The translations under genes were made by a program, and so were the position numbers. Shown piece after piece: positions 27,689 through 36,801 of a stretch of DNA of 64,000 nucleotides. Below the pieces are notes generated by a model. That model worked only from the letters and a program-made list of their open reading frames with translations, was not told the origin of the DNA and searched no databases. The first letter of the stretch is position 1. Every line of letters begins with the position of its first letter. The stretch spans positions 1 to 64,000 of the forward strand of contig CAZASK010000007.1 in assembly GCA_964487845.1 (NCBI GenBank), written 5' to 3'. Source of the DNA: CAZASK01 sp964487845. Lineage in GTDB: Bacteria; Chlamydiota; Chlamydiia; Chlamydiales; FEN-1388.

Positions 27689-29140
27689 ATGAATTCAATC
27701 ACCCATTATCCACATAAGCAACAGCACACGCCTCTTTCTATAGATCAGATAAATCAACCTCATCTCTATAAAAAAAAGATTTGCCGCAGTAGCCTCAAAA
27801 AGTTGATTCCTGCAAGCATCTTAAATTGCTTCGAGCAGCTTAAAATCGTCGTCGACTATGCAAGTTGGTCGCTCTTTCGCTACTCTCAAGATAGATTTAC
27901 ATTTGCAAAGCCAGAAATGCTGCAATCCCTACTGACTAGGACTACTATCGATTCGGCACATGAGTTATGTAGCAACACAATCGACGTAGTCAATAGCACC
28001 TTTACTCAAAACATAAAAAACACGCTCTCAAAAAGCCAATCCATTGAACAATATCTCCTTACACATGGACTTCATTCAAGGCTTGCGCAATTCCCAGATC
28101 TCGTACACTTCCTCATGGAATCACAACTTCCGATTGCGATGAAAGTCTTTCAACATACCATGGAATATAATGAAGCGGGGAAACCCCTTATTTTGGTAAA
28201 TGGAAGGCTAAAACCTCTTACCCACGTTATGCAGAACATGCGTATTGAATATAAAGCTGATAGCGGCAAAATACCTCTTCTTATTGAAAAAAGAAACAGC
28301 GCACAATGGCAATATTTGGGACAAGGACTTACCACACACAATATGCTCACAGACTTTACTCCAATGAGTAAAAACGCTCCCAGCAACTCACATACTATTT
28401 CCTTTTATTGCACCAATCATGGCAATACAACGAGTGCAGGAGGCATCAAGCGACTCTTAGCATCACATAGCTGGCTAAGACTGCAAGACAAAGAGGGAAA
28501 TGTATATAGCGCAGGGAAACTCTGCCAAGGAGCTATATTATCTCCAGATCCATTCGAATTCAGACCCTATCCGAAAATCAAAGCCACCTTTCCCATATCA
28601 GAAGAGCAATTTTCCGCAATTAAAAGGGTTGTATCTGAAACGATGATGCAAGGAAAAGATTCCTATCATCTACTCTCCAAAAATTGCTCTACATTCACAG
28701 GAAAAATTGCGCATATGCTTTTTCCACAAGCGTCCCCTTCATCTGAGTTGAAAGAACATAACACACTGGGTACTCGAATAAAAATATTCAAGGTATTTCA
28801 AATGCTCGCAGAATTTTTTCACACACATTTTTCTCGCTCTATGACATACATAGAAGAGCACCTTTTCGTATACATACGGCAAGCCACAGGAGAATATGGT
28901 GAATGGATAGCAAACAAGCTCATTGAAATCTCTGCATTTATTCCCTCTTTGAAGAGCCTATTCAAAACACTCATACAAGAGTGTTCGACGTCATATCTTC
29001 ATCTTATGAATAAATTGTATAACTTTATTACCGATCTATTTACAGCCTGCGGAAATCAAAAAATAGATCATCCCTACAGTCTGTTTTTGCAACTGAAAAA
29101 GATGCCGCAAGCAATTATAGGGTATGAACCAAAAAAATGA
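27689..29140 (+). CDS. Candidate permuted papain-like cysteine peptidase, possible effector
   Basis: The 483-residue protein has no signal peptide or clear membrane segment and is not a named family to me. Residues 257-275 read LASHSWLRLQDKEGNVYSAG, and residues 326-340 read YHLLSKNCSTFTGK. A His in 'HSWLRL..G.vYS.G' followed by a Cys in 'NCSTF' (His260, Cys333) is the order seen in permuted NlpC/P60-, LRAT- and PPPDE-like thiol hydrolases. It stands alone between the MITE and the ribosomal protein operon, with no visible ribosome site. This looks like accessory gene content, and a host-directed role is a guess. Confidence 0.5.
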   Translation: MNSITHYPHKQQHTPLSIDQINQPHLYKKKICRSSLKKLIPASILNCFEQLKIVVDYASWSLFRYSQDRFTFAKPEMLQSLLTRTTIDSAHELCSNTIDVVNSTFTQNIKNTLSKSQSIEQYLLTHGLHSRLAQFPDLVHFLMESQLPIAMKVFQHTMEYNEAGKPLILVNGRLKPLTHVMQNMRIEYKADSGKIPLLIEKRNSAQWQYLGQGLTTHNMLTDFTPMSKNAPSNSHTISFYCTNHGNTTSAGGIKRLLASHSWLRLQDKEGNVYSAGKLCQGAILSPDPFEFRPYPKIKATFPISEEQFSAIKRVVSETMMQGKDSYHLLSKNCSTFTGKIAHMLFPQASPSSELKEHNTLGTRIKIFKVFQMLAEFFHTHFSRSMTYIEEHLFVYIRQATGEYGEWIANKLIEISAFIPSLKSLFKTLIQECSTSYLHLMNKLYNFITDLFTACGNQKIDHPYSLFLQLKKMPQAIIGYEPKK

Positions 29141-29154
29141 ATTGAGGAAATAAA

Positions 29155-29176
29155 AAAGAGCCCTCTTGGGCTCTTT
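29155..29176. terminator. Bidirectional terminator hairpin
   Basis: A perfect 9-bp stem, AAAGAGCCC (29155-29163) with GGGCTCTTT (29168-29176), and a 4-nt loop lies between the convergent peptidase-like gene and rpsI. Read on the minus strand, it is followed by a run of six T, making a classic intrinsic terminator for the rplM-rpsI transcript. Confidence 0.85.
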
Positions 29177-29207
29177 ATAGAAAAATAACTGTAGAAACGA
29201 TAATCGA

Positions 29208-29615
29208 TTAACGCTTAGAGAACTGGAAGCGTTTTCTCGCGCCTTTACGGCCATATTTCTTACGTTCTTTTTTACGGCTATCGCGAGTAAGAAAGCCTTC
29301 TTCTTTAAGAGAATGCCTGCGATCTTCTTGTTCGCCAACAAGCGCGCGCGCAATACCCAAGCGGACAGCTTCAGCTTGAGCTTGGATTCCACCACCTGAA
29401 ACACGGATGATGATATCATATGCTTGATTTTTTGCGGCTTTATCGATAGGAGCCAAGATCATCTGACGCTGGATTTCAAGAGGAAAGTAAGTGTCAAAGG
29501 CTCTGCCGTTGACATTCATTTTACCACTTCCATGACGCAAACGAACAGATGCTACTGCAGTCTTACGGCGGCCTGTTCCTAAACTTTCTTCTACTGATTT
29601 TACTGTCTCTGACAT
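29208..29615 (-). CDS. rpsI: 30S ribosomal protein S9
   Basis: The 135-residue protein has the S9 pattern GTGRRKTAVASVRLRHGSG, then VSGGGIQAQAEAVRLGIARAL and the basic C-terminus RKKYGRKGARKRFQFSKR, whose final Arg reaches the P-site tRNA. It follows rplM by 17 bp, the usual bacterial pair. Confidence 0.98.
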   Translation of the reverse strand: MSETVKSVEESLGTGRRKTAVASVRLRHGSGKMNVNGRAFDTYFPLEIQRQMILAPIDKAAKNQAYDIIIRVSGGGIQAQAEAVRLGIARALVGEQEDRRHSLKEEGFLTRDSRKKERKKYGRKGARKRFQFSKR

Positions 29616-29632
29616 AGTGATCTAGCTCTTCA

Positions 29633-30091
29633 TTAAATGTGAACTTGAGTTGGATTTTGAGCTTGCATATCATGCTCGCTACCTGCAAAAACGCGAAGAC
29701 GCTTCATTTGAGCTTCAGCTAAGCGATTTTTTGGCATCATCCCTTTTACAGCTTTTTCGATAATATAAGCAGGATTTCTTGCAACCATTGTCTCGTAAGG
29801 AACTTCACGTAATCCCTTGATCGAACCTGTATAATATCGGTATAATTTTTGCACACGCTTCGCACCAGTTACACGGATCTTGTCCGCATTCAAGATAATA
29901 ACACCATCTCCACAATCGGTAGATGGAGTGAACTCTGGGCGATGCTTACCACGGAGTACCTTTGCAATTTCAGATGCAAAACGACCTAAAATTTTTCCTG
30001 AAGCATCGAATACTAACCACTTGCGGTTAGCTACTGCTTCTTGGCGATGCGACTTGTTCGTATCTTGAGCTTTCGGATGTTGTTGAGTCAT
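29633..30091 (-). CDS. rplM: 50S ribosomal protein L13
   Basis: The 152-residue L13 has RKWLVFDASGKILGRFASEIAKVLRGKH near the start, then DCGDGVIILNADKIRVTG and AVKGMMPKNRLAEAQMKRLRVF. It is a primary assembly protein of the large subunit and forms the usual operon with rpsI. A GGGGAAC precedes the ATG. About 12 extra N-terminal residues (TQQHPKAQDTNKSHRQEAV) come before the L13 core. Confidence 0.98.
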   Translation of the reverse strand: MTQQHPKAQDTNKSHRQEAVANRKWLVFDASGKILGRFASEIAKVLRGKHRPEFTPSTDCGDGVIILNADKIRVTGAKRVQKLYRYYTGSIKGLREVPYETMVARNPAYIIEKAVKGMMPKNRLAEAQMKRLRVFAGSEHDMQAQNPTQVHI

Positions 30092-30165
30092 TGTTCCCCT
30101 TAAACATTAGGAAATTGAACTTTTTGCAAAATCATACCGCGTGTCGGCTTTTTTTACCATATAAT

Positions 30166-30612
30166 TCATTCTGCGTGATACAAATTTTCACTTTCTTGCT
30201 GCGCTTTTACCCATTCAGCCTGCTTATCACGAAGACCATATACCGCCCCAAGAATGGTAAAGAGGAAGAGAATTGTACTCACCTGAAGCACAATCCATCT
30301 TTTTCGCCGATATATCGATCGATGTAACTCGAAGCGCATACAGCTATCAGTGATAATCAACCCTATAACGCCGGTCATTTTCATATGAAACCAACCAGCT
30401 TTCAGATGTTTTGGCAGTATTATAAAAAGCGCTATACCAAAAATTACTGTCAGCAAGAGGGCGGGTAGCTGATATCTCAAATAGAGCTTTCGAAGTGCTG
30501 TTCGCTCTTGAGTAAACAACAGCAGAAATGGCATACAGAGCATGGAACCTATCCAAGCTATCAAGAAGAACATGTGGAGCATTTTTAGGATTTGTGGGCA
30601 GCTTATGTCCAT
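30166..30612 (-). CDS. HemJ/CopD-like membrane protein (putative protoporphyrinogen oxidase)
   Basis: The 148-residue protein has four membrane segments. The first reads LKMLHMFFLIAWIGSML, carrying the conserved His of the HemJ (UPF0093) family. GWFHMKMTGVIGL holds the second conserved His/Lys pair. HemJ oxidises protoporphyrinogen IX in bacteria lacking HemG or HemY. The sequence is divergent and the family shares its shape with CopD, so the enzyme name is tentative. It lies upstream of rplM on the same strand and diverges from miaB. Confidence 0.6.
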   Translation of the reverse strand: MDISCPQILKMLHMFFLIAWIGSMLCMPFLLLFTQERTALRKLYLRYQLPALLLTVIFGIALFIILPKHLKAGWFHMKMTGVIGLIITDSCMRFELHRSIYRRKRWIVLQVSTILFLFTILGAVYGLRDKQAEWVKAQQESENLYHAE

Positions 30613-30701
30613 AGAAACTCTCTCTATTGATAAATCTAGAGAAAACGTATAGAATAAACGCCTTATTTAATACAGCAATTTTAGTGTGATGGTAAATATT
30701 T

Positions 30702-32054
30702 ATGCGTGATGTCAAGACCTTTTACGTTCGAACGTATGGCTGCCAGATGAATGAACTAGACACAGAGATCATGGTAGGCATGCTCGAAAAGCGCGGCCTT
30801 TCAAAAGTTACCTCAGAAGAAGAAGCAGATCTTCTCATTTTCAATACTTGCTCTATCAGAGACTTAGCTGAGCGTAAAGTGTTAGGAAAGCTAGGAAAAT
30901 TGGGACGTATCAATAAAAATCGCCCTGTGATTGGCGTGACAGGGTGCATGGCTAATGCAAAAAAAGAGAGCCTATTTCAAAAACTACCACACATTGATTT
31001 TGTCCTTGGCACGAATAACATTCATGAACTCAATACCGTCTTAGATGATGTGCTGCTCACTGGTACACAATCTTCGAAAACAGATAGCCGATTCGAACAT
31101 GAACTCGACTATTTAGAGGCCAAGCGCGACAACTCGATCAAAGCCTATGTGTCTATCATAAGAGGCTGTGATAAATTTTGTACCTATTGCGTAGTGCCCT
31201 ATACAAGAGGACCTGAATCATCGAGAGATCCAGAAAGCATTGTGCAAGAGTGTCAAAAATTAGTAGATGCGGGATATAAAGAGATTACCTTGCTTGGACA
31301 AAATGTCAATAGCTATGGAAAAGACAAACCTGAGTGGAAGTGCCTCTTTCACGACCTTTTGTATCGAATTGACAAGACCGGCATCGCACGAGTTCGTTTT
31401 ATGACAAGCCACCCTGTAGACATTACACGAGAGCTCATGGAAGCAATCAGAGATCTTCCCTCTCTTTGCGAATTTGTCCACTTCCCTATACAGGCAGGAT
31501 CGAATCGCATTTTGAAAAAAATGCACCGCATGTACACAAAAGAGCTGTATCTAGAAAAAGTAGCCCTCCTTCGCTCTATTGTTCCAAATGTCGCACTAGG
31601 TACAGATATCATCGTAGGCTTTCCAACCGAAACAGATGCTGAATTTCAAGAGACCATCGATATATTAAAAGAAATTCGCTATAGCACCGCTTTCTTATTT
31701 GCCTATAGCCCAAGAAAAGGAACTCCTGCGCTGCGCTGGAAAGATGACATCCCGTTAGAAGTAAAAGAGATGCGCCTTCAAACTCTTTTACAACTACAAA
31801 ACGAAATATCGACAAGCATTTATCAGAGCCTGATGGGTCAAGAAGTCGAAGTATTGGTCGAAAGACGAACAAAAAACGACACCTTCTTAAAAGGTCGGAC
31901 TCGCTGCTGGCAAGGTGTGATTTTTCAAGGTGATGACAGCCTTATCGGCGGCCTGCATACTGTAAAACTACACAGCTTTAACCACCAAACTTTGGTTGGA
32001 GATCTAGTAAAAAGCTATTCCAAAAATATACAGCTACCTATTGTATCGGCATAG
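30702..32054 (+). CDS. miaB: tRNA-2-methylthio-N6-dimethylallyladenosine synthase
   Basis: MiaB adds a methylthio group to i6A37 in tRNAs reading codons that start with U. The 450-residue radical-SAM enzyme has the N-terminal MTTase domain (YGCQMNELDTEIM, with NTCSIRD and TGCMA holding the other two cluster cysteines), then CDKFCTYCVVPYTRG with the CX3CX2C radical-SAM cluster, and a C-terminal TRAM domain. Its stop TAG overlaps the AGGAGG of the next gene, so translation of the two may be coupled. Confidence 0.95.
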   Translation: MRDVKTFYVRTYGCQMNELDTEIMVGMLEKRGLSKVTSEEEADLLIFNTCSIRDLAERKVLGKLGKLGRINKNRPVIGVTGCMANAKKESLFQKLPHIDFVLGTNNIHELNTVLDDVLLTGTQSSKTDSRFEHELDYLEAKRDNSIKAYVSIIRGCDKFCTYCVVPYTRGPESSRDPESIVQECQKLVDAGYKEITLLGQNVNSYGKDKPEWKCLFHDLLYRIDKTGIARVRFMTSHPVDITRELMEAIRDLPSLCEFVHFPIQAGSNRILKKMHRMYTKELYLEKVALLRSIVPNVALGTDIIVGFPTETDAEFQETIDILKEIRYSTAFLFAYSPRKGTPALRWKDDIPLEVKEMRLQTLLQLQNEISTSIYQSLMGQEVEVLVERRTKNDTFLKGRTRCWQGVIFQGDDSLIGGLHTVKLHSFNHQTLVGDLVKSYSKNIQLPIVSA

Positions 32055-32070
32055 GAGGTTTGTACAACAT

Positions 32071-32993
32071 ATGAATCCAATAGATGCCATCAAACATCCC
32101 CAAGTTGATTTCTCAAACTTCGATAATCTTACTGCCGACGTTATCAACAAGACCATCGCTCTTTCAACACTCAAGAACACCGTGCGTCAACAAACAGGAC
32201 ATATAAAAATATCTCCAGGCACACTCGTACACGCACTACAACATAATCTCCTATTTTCATACCTTATCGATCATATCGACCCCACACTTCTTACAAAACA
32301 GCTACTAACAAGCGCTCTTACTCACAATGTTTCTGCAGCAGTGATAAAAAAAATACTGAAACGACGCCCTCACATCGAAATTTCTCCTGAAATGCTCCTA
32401 CAAACGAATGACACAGGCTCTTTTTTGCATTTGCTAGAAGTGATTTCACCGCCATTACTCAATGAACAAATCCTTACAAAGGCTGTCCAATTGTCTGTGA
32501 ACATAGAAGTCTAGAACAACTAATATTTCAACGTGCTCCCACAACGCTTGTGTCAAAAGAAACCATTCTCCACTCCCTAAAAAATAAATATACATTTTCT
32601 TATTTAGTACAAAAATCCGATCCTGACATACTTACTGGTGACATTTTAGATGCTTGTGTTAAAAAACACCTTTCGACATACATGCTTGAAAAATTATTTA
32701 AAAAATCTGTGAATATACCTATTTCAAAAAACACTCTTCTTCTTTCTCTTCAACACAAAAATATCACAACCTATTCAAACGTTTTTTCATATTTACTCGA
32801 CAAAATCGATCAATCGATGATTACAGAAGAGCTTCTACTTGAAGCTCTCAGATGTAACATATCTCTTGTTACACTTCAAAAGATGTTTACCAAGAATCCA
32901 TTTTTACAAGCAACACAACAAGCTCTTGCTGTGGCAAAGAATAACGAAAAAATTCATAACTTTCTCAAGAAAAAAATCAACTCTCCCCTCTAA
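32071..32993 (+). pseudogene. Frameshifted helical-repeat protein gene
   Basis: Two neighbouring frames together make one repeat protein of about 307 residues. The first part (32071-32514) starts after TAGGAGGT and stops at a TAG. The second part is open in another frame from 32466 and runs to 32993. The repeat (SYLIDHIDPTLLTKQLLTSAL, then HNVSAAVIKKILKR) crosses the break cleanly if one base is missing near 32508-32511, where GTC-TAG-AAC becomes CTA-GAA-CAA. The repeat units are about 45 residues and resemble the N-terminus of the protein at 5441-7141. The gene is either inactivated, frameshift-regulated, or a sequencing error. Confidence 0.7.
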
Positions 32994-33013
32994 AGAAAAT
33001 TGCAATTCCCTTT

Positions 33014-33355
33014 CTAGCCCACTACATATGATCCTGCGAAAGCAGCAAGTGCAAGGCCTGTAATTGCGCTATTTTTTATTGCGTCAGCATAATTTTTCGC
33101 CTGAATATTCTTCGCTGTTTTATACAAAAAGCAAAGCGCTACTCCTCCAGACGCTATTGGGAGCAAATACTCTCGACATACCGATACAATCTTCTCTATG
33201 AGAAATGAATTATGGGGTTCTGTTGTAAACTGACAAATAGTGTTTGGATTCGTCTTTTGGATTTCATTTTTTACACCTTCAATCATAGCCTCTGGCACAC
33301 GACTATACGTAGTCATCCGCAATCCACACACACCTATTACTGTGTAATAATTCAT
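33014..33355 (-). CDS. Small membrane protein, unknown
   Basis: From the ATG at 33355, with GGGAGA 5-8 nt before it, the product is 113 residues (MNYYTVIGVCGLRMTTYS). Two hydrophobic segments, LLPIASGGVALCFLYKTA and SAITGLALAAFAGSYVVG, sit in the second half, joined by a short basic loop. This hairpin-like double segment recalls small inclusion-membrane-type proteins of chlamydiae, but it is shorter and the resemblance is weak. No family is recognised. It converges on the repeat gene and diverges from the antiporter gene. Confidence 0.5.
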   Translation of the reverse strand: MNYYTVIGVCGLRMTTYSRVPEAMIEGVKNEIQKTNPNTICQFTTEPHNSFLIEKIVSVCREYLLPIASGGVALCFLYKTAKNIQAKNYADAIKNSAITGLALAAFAGSYVVG

Positions 33356-33481
33356 TCGCTTCTCCCATTTCTGTAGTTGAACAACCGCCGCAGCATACAT
33401 TGCTCACTTTCTCATATGCAAGTAATTTTTATTGCATTTTATTACGTGCAAGCTAGGCTTGTACTAAAAATGAGGGATGCT

Positions 33482-34681
33482 ATGGACACTCATGCCTTTT
33501 TACTACAGCTTGTCATAATACTTTTTGCCGCAAGATTTTTTGGCGAAGTAGCTGCCTACTTCAATATCCCAGCCGTGATTGGAGAGCTCTGTGCAGGCAT
33601 ACTTATTGGGCCAAGTCTATTCAATTTTGTTGAATTCACACCCTCTATTCAACTCCTTGCAGAAATGGGTATCATATTTTTACTTTTTGAAGTGGGCATA
33701 GAAACCGACATAGAACATTTAGTATCATCTGGAATGAATGCTCTGAAAGTTGCAGTAGCAGGAGTCGCACTCCCATTTTTACTCGGCTATTGCATCAGCT
33801 TCTACTACTTTGACTACTCACTGCTTCCTAGTCTTTTTATCGGAAGCACCCTAACTGCCACCAGCATTGGAATCACTCTTCGCGTTATGAAAGATCTCAA
33901 TAAGCAGCGTACATCTGAGTCACAGGTGATCCTAGGAGCTGCCGTATTCGATGACATCATCGGCATTATATTACTTGCCATCCTTTATGAATTTTCTATA
34001 AGCGGCCATGTGAGTCTGTGGAATACAGCAAAAGTACTTCTCTGCATTACACTCTATTTGGTTGTAGCTCCCATACTTGTAAAGATAATAGCTCAACTCA
34101 TTCGTAAATGGGACACAAAAAGCTCTATTCCTGGCCTTCTTCCAGCCACAATAGTATCTTTAATTTTGCTGTTTTCTTGGATGGCCTATCAATTTGGTGC
34201 TCCAGAGCTTTTAGGTGGATTTGCAGCTGGTTTAGCACTCTCAAAAAGCTTCTTTTCGCAAAAAACAAGACTACTCAAAGAGACTTCTGCCTTTTCTGAA
34301 AAAGTAGAGAAACAGATGAAACCGATTGTTCACTTATTTACTCCAATATTTTTTATCTCCATCGGACTATCACTTGATCTAAGAATCATTAACTGGCACT
34401 CTCCCATCATCTGGACTCTCACAGCACTCCTCTTGGCGGCTGCTATTTTTGGCAAATTTCTCTCTGGATATGTCCTTCATAAAGAGTCTTGGCAGAAAAA
34501 GTGTCTAATTGGGACAGCGATGATCCCTCGCGGTGAAGTAGGCCTTGTTTTTGCCAATATAGGCCTTACTACACATGTGCTACAAAGCGATCTGTATGCA
34601 GCACTCATTTTAGTGATATGCGCTACAACATTGCTTGCGCCTCTTGCATTACGAAGACTCTACAGACAGCAGCATACTTAA
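33482..34681 (+). CDS. Monovalent cation:proton antiporter (CPA2 family)
   Basis: From the ATG at 33482, with GAGGGA upstream, the 399-residue protein has about 12 membrane segments. Typical CPA2 features are IPAVIGELCAGILIGPSLF, IGIIFLLFEVGIETD, the acidic ion-binding motif in GAAVFDDIIGIILL (Asp-Asp), and IPRGEVGLVFA. It lacks the cytosolic TrkA-N domain of KefB/KefC. It would exchange Na+ or K+ for H+ across the inner membrane. Its last 33 bp overlap the convergent ligA end. Confidence 0.88.
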   Translation: MDTHAFLLQLVIILFAARFFGEVAAYFNIPAVIGELCAGILIGPSLFNFVEFTPSIQLLAEMGIIFLLFEVGIETDIEHLVSSGMNALKVAVAGVALPFLLGYCISFYYFDYSLLPSLFIGSTLTATSIGITLRVMKDLNKQRTSESQVILGAAVFDDIIGIILLAILYEFSISGHVSLWNTAKVLLCITLYLVVAPILVKIIAQLIRKWDTKSSIPGLLPATIVSLILLFSWMAYQFGAPELLGGFAAGLALSKSFFSQKTRLLKETSAFSEKVEKQMKPIVHLFTPIFFISIGLSLDLRIINWHSPIIWTLTALLLAAAIFGKFLSGYVLHKESWQKKCLIGTAMIPRGEVGLVFANIGLTTHVLQSDLYAALILVICATTLLAPLALRRLYRQQHT

Positions 34682-36700
34682 GAACTGCTGTTCATCAAGA
34701 AGGGATACTCCTAATTTCTTCGCTTTTTCGAGCTTTGAGCCAGCATCTTCTCCGACAACTAGGTAGTTTGTTTTTTTACTCACAGATTCAGATATGTTGG
34801 CACCTACTTTTTTAAGCGCTTGTATAGCCTCATGTCGCGCCATTTTCTGCAACGTTCCTGTAATTACAAAGTGTTTGTTATAAAACTGATGACTCGAATC
34901 AATCACTCCGCCTTTTTCTTCAATGACGAGTCCCGCAGATAAAAGCATCTCTAGCTCGTTTTTATTCGCCTCATCTCGTAAATAGGCTACAAGCGAATGT
35001 GCCACTTTCTGTCCGATACCTGGAATCTGTTGCAACTCTTCTTCTTGCGCTGTAAAAAGTAGGGCAATTGATGGAATAGATCTAGCGATAGATTCAGCGG
35101 CCTGTGTGCCTACATGACGAATTCCTAAGGCGGCAAGCAGCCTATCAAGCGTAGTGCGCTTGCTTTTTTGAATACTTGAAAGTACATTTGCTATCGACTT
35201 TTCTTTAAATCCAGATAGCTGCTTGAGTTCAGTCGAGGTGAGCAAAAAAATATCCGCTGCATTATGGATAATTTTTTTATCTACTAGCTGCTCAATCACT
35301 TTTTCGCCTAAATGCTCGATATCAAGACCATCTTTACTTACAAAGTGCATCAGCCTGCGCTTGATCTGCTCTGGGCAATTTTTATTCACACAGCGGATAG
35401 CGACCTCTTCATTATCCTTCACAAGGAGAGACTGACAAGAAGGACAATGAGTGGGAATTGTAAGAGGAGCAGCATCGCCTTTTCTTTTTGATCGATCTAC
35501 TTCTACAACCTTGGGAATGACATCTCCACCCTTTTCAATAGAGACATAGTCTCCTACTCGTACATCTTTACGCACAAGCTCTTCAAAATTATGAAGTGTT
35601 GCCCTTGCGATTGTGCTGCCAGCGACTGCTATGGGATCTAATTCTGCTACTGGTGTAATCACACCCGTTCTCCCCACCTGAAAAGTAATTGCTTTAACAG
35701 TCGTCCAACCACTTTCTGCAGAAAATTTAAAGGCACAGGCACCTCGAGGATGCTTACTTGTAGCCCCTAAACTGATGCCGTTACTTATTGCATCCACTTT
35801 AAATACGATCCCATCAATTCCAAAAGGAAGTTCGCTACGATTCTTTTCTATCGTATGCGCAAAAGTGAGCATCTCATCTACGGTATGGCAGACAGCATAG
35901 CTGGAAACATCTACATGATTTTGCTCTAAAAATGTTTGAGTCGTAGGTAGTCCAAGCTCCTTCAACCATGCTTGTAACTCGCTTTGACTATCGATCTGTG
36001 CCGGCTGTCCTTGTACCACTCCATAAAAACATATCGAAAGGCTCGTGCGCTTTGCAACTTCATGTGGATCTAAAAGTTTTAAAGAGCCAGCAGCTGCATT
36101 ACGAGGATTCGCCCACAAAGGTTCATTATTTCGCTGTCTTTCTTCATTAAGCTGTAAAAAGGCTTGTTTTGGTAAAAACACCTCGCCCCTCACCTCAACA
36201 ACATCATTACAGCCTACAGGAAGTCTCAGCGGCAGGTTTCGAATCGTCTTGACATTCTGCGTGACATCGCTTCCTACCTTGCCATCACCACGAGTAACTG
36301 CCCGCACAAAGTGACCTTTCTCGTAGGTTACAGAAAGCGCTAGCCCATCTAATTTTAACTCCGCACACAGCGGCACATCTGATCTTTCTAGAAGCTTCTG
36401 CACTCTCTTGTGAAAGTCTTCTAACTCTTTTTTCGAAAATACCTTTTCTAAAGAAAGCATGGGCTCAGTGTGCACCACCTCGTCAAACCCAGATAACACC
36501 TTGTCGGCGATACGTTGTGTAGGAGAAGTAGCTGAAATCCACTCAGGATGACGACTTTCAATATTCTCAAGCTTTCTGAGCAATGCATCGTAGGCATCAT
36601 CTGAAATTTCAGGAGCACACTCTTGATAATAGAGCCTATCATGATATGCGATTTGGTCGATAAGCTGCTCATAATCATTTTTTGTTATTTCTTGCTTCAT
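34649..36700 (-). CDS. ligA: NAD-dependent DNA ligase
   Basis: LigA seals nicks in replication and repair. From the ATG at 36700 (TAAGGG just before it) the product is 683 residues, matching the family. Domains in order: Ia (YHDRLYYQ), the adenylation site AELKLDGLALSV with the active Lys, the OB fold, a four-Cys zinc finger (CPSCQSLL and CVNKNCPEQ), helix-hairpin-helix repeats, and a C-terminal BRCT domain (FVITGTLQKMARHEA). The frame runs on to 36862, but that extension is not family-like and would overlap glgB. Confidence 0.97.
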   Translation of the reverse strand: MKQEITKNDYEQLIDQIAYHDRLYYQECAPEISDDAYDALLRKLENIESRHPEWISATSPTQRIADKVLSGFDEVVHTEPMLSLEKVFSKKELEDFHKRVQKLLERSDVPLCAELKLDGLALSVTYEKGHFVRAVTRGDGKVGSDVTQNVKTIRNLPLRLPVGCNDVVEVRGEVFLPKQAFLQLNEERQRNNEPLWANPRNAAAGSLKLLDPHEVAKRTSLSICFYGVVQGQPAQIDSQSELQAWLKELGLPTTQTFLEQNHVDVSSYAVCHTVDEMLTFAHTIEKNRSELPFGIDGIVFKVDAISNGISLGATSKHPRGACAFKFSAESGWTTVKAITFQVGRTGVITPVAELDPIAVAGSTIARATLHNFEELVRKDVRVGDYVSIEKGGDVIPKVVEVDRSKRKGDAAPLTIPTHCPSCQSLLVKDNEEVAIRCVNKNCPEQIKRRLMHFVSKDGLDIEHLGEKVIEQLVDKKIIHNAADIFLLTSTELKQLSGFKEKSIANVLSSIQKSKRTTLDRLLAALGIRHVGTQAAESIARSIPSIALLFTAQEEELQQIPGIGQKVAHSLVAYLRDEANKNELEMLLSAGLVIEEKGGVIDSSHQFYNKHFVITGTLQKMARHEAIQALKKVGANISESVSKKTNYLVVGEDAGSKLEKAKKLGVSLLDEQQFLSMLLSVESS

Positions 36701-36801
36701 ATATACCCTTATACCACTCGTAAAAAATAAATTCCTGAATGAACAAAAATGTATTGCTAAGCCGACGCAGTCAAACACGAATTTACTTTTTACGATTGGT
36801 A

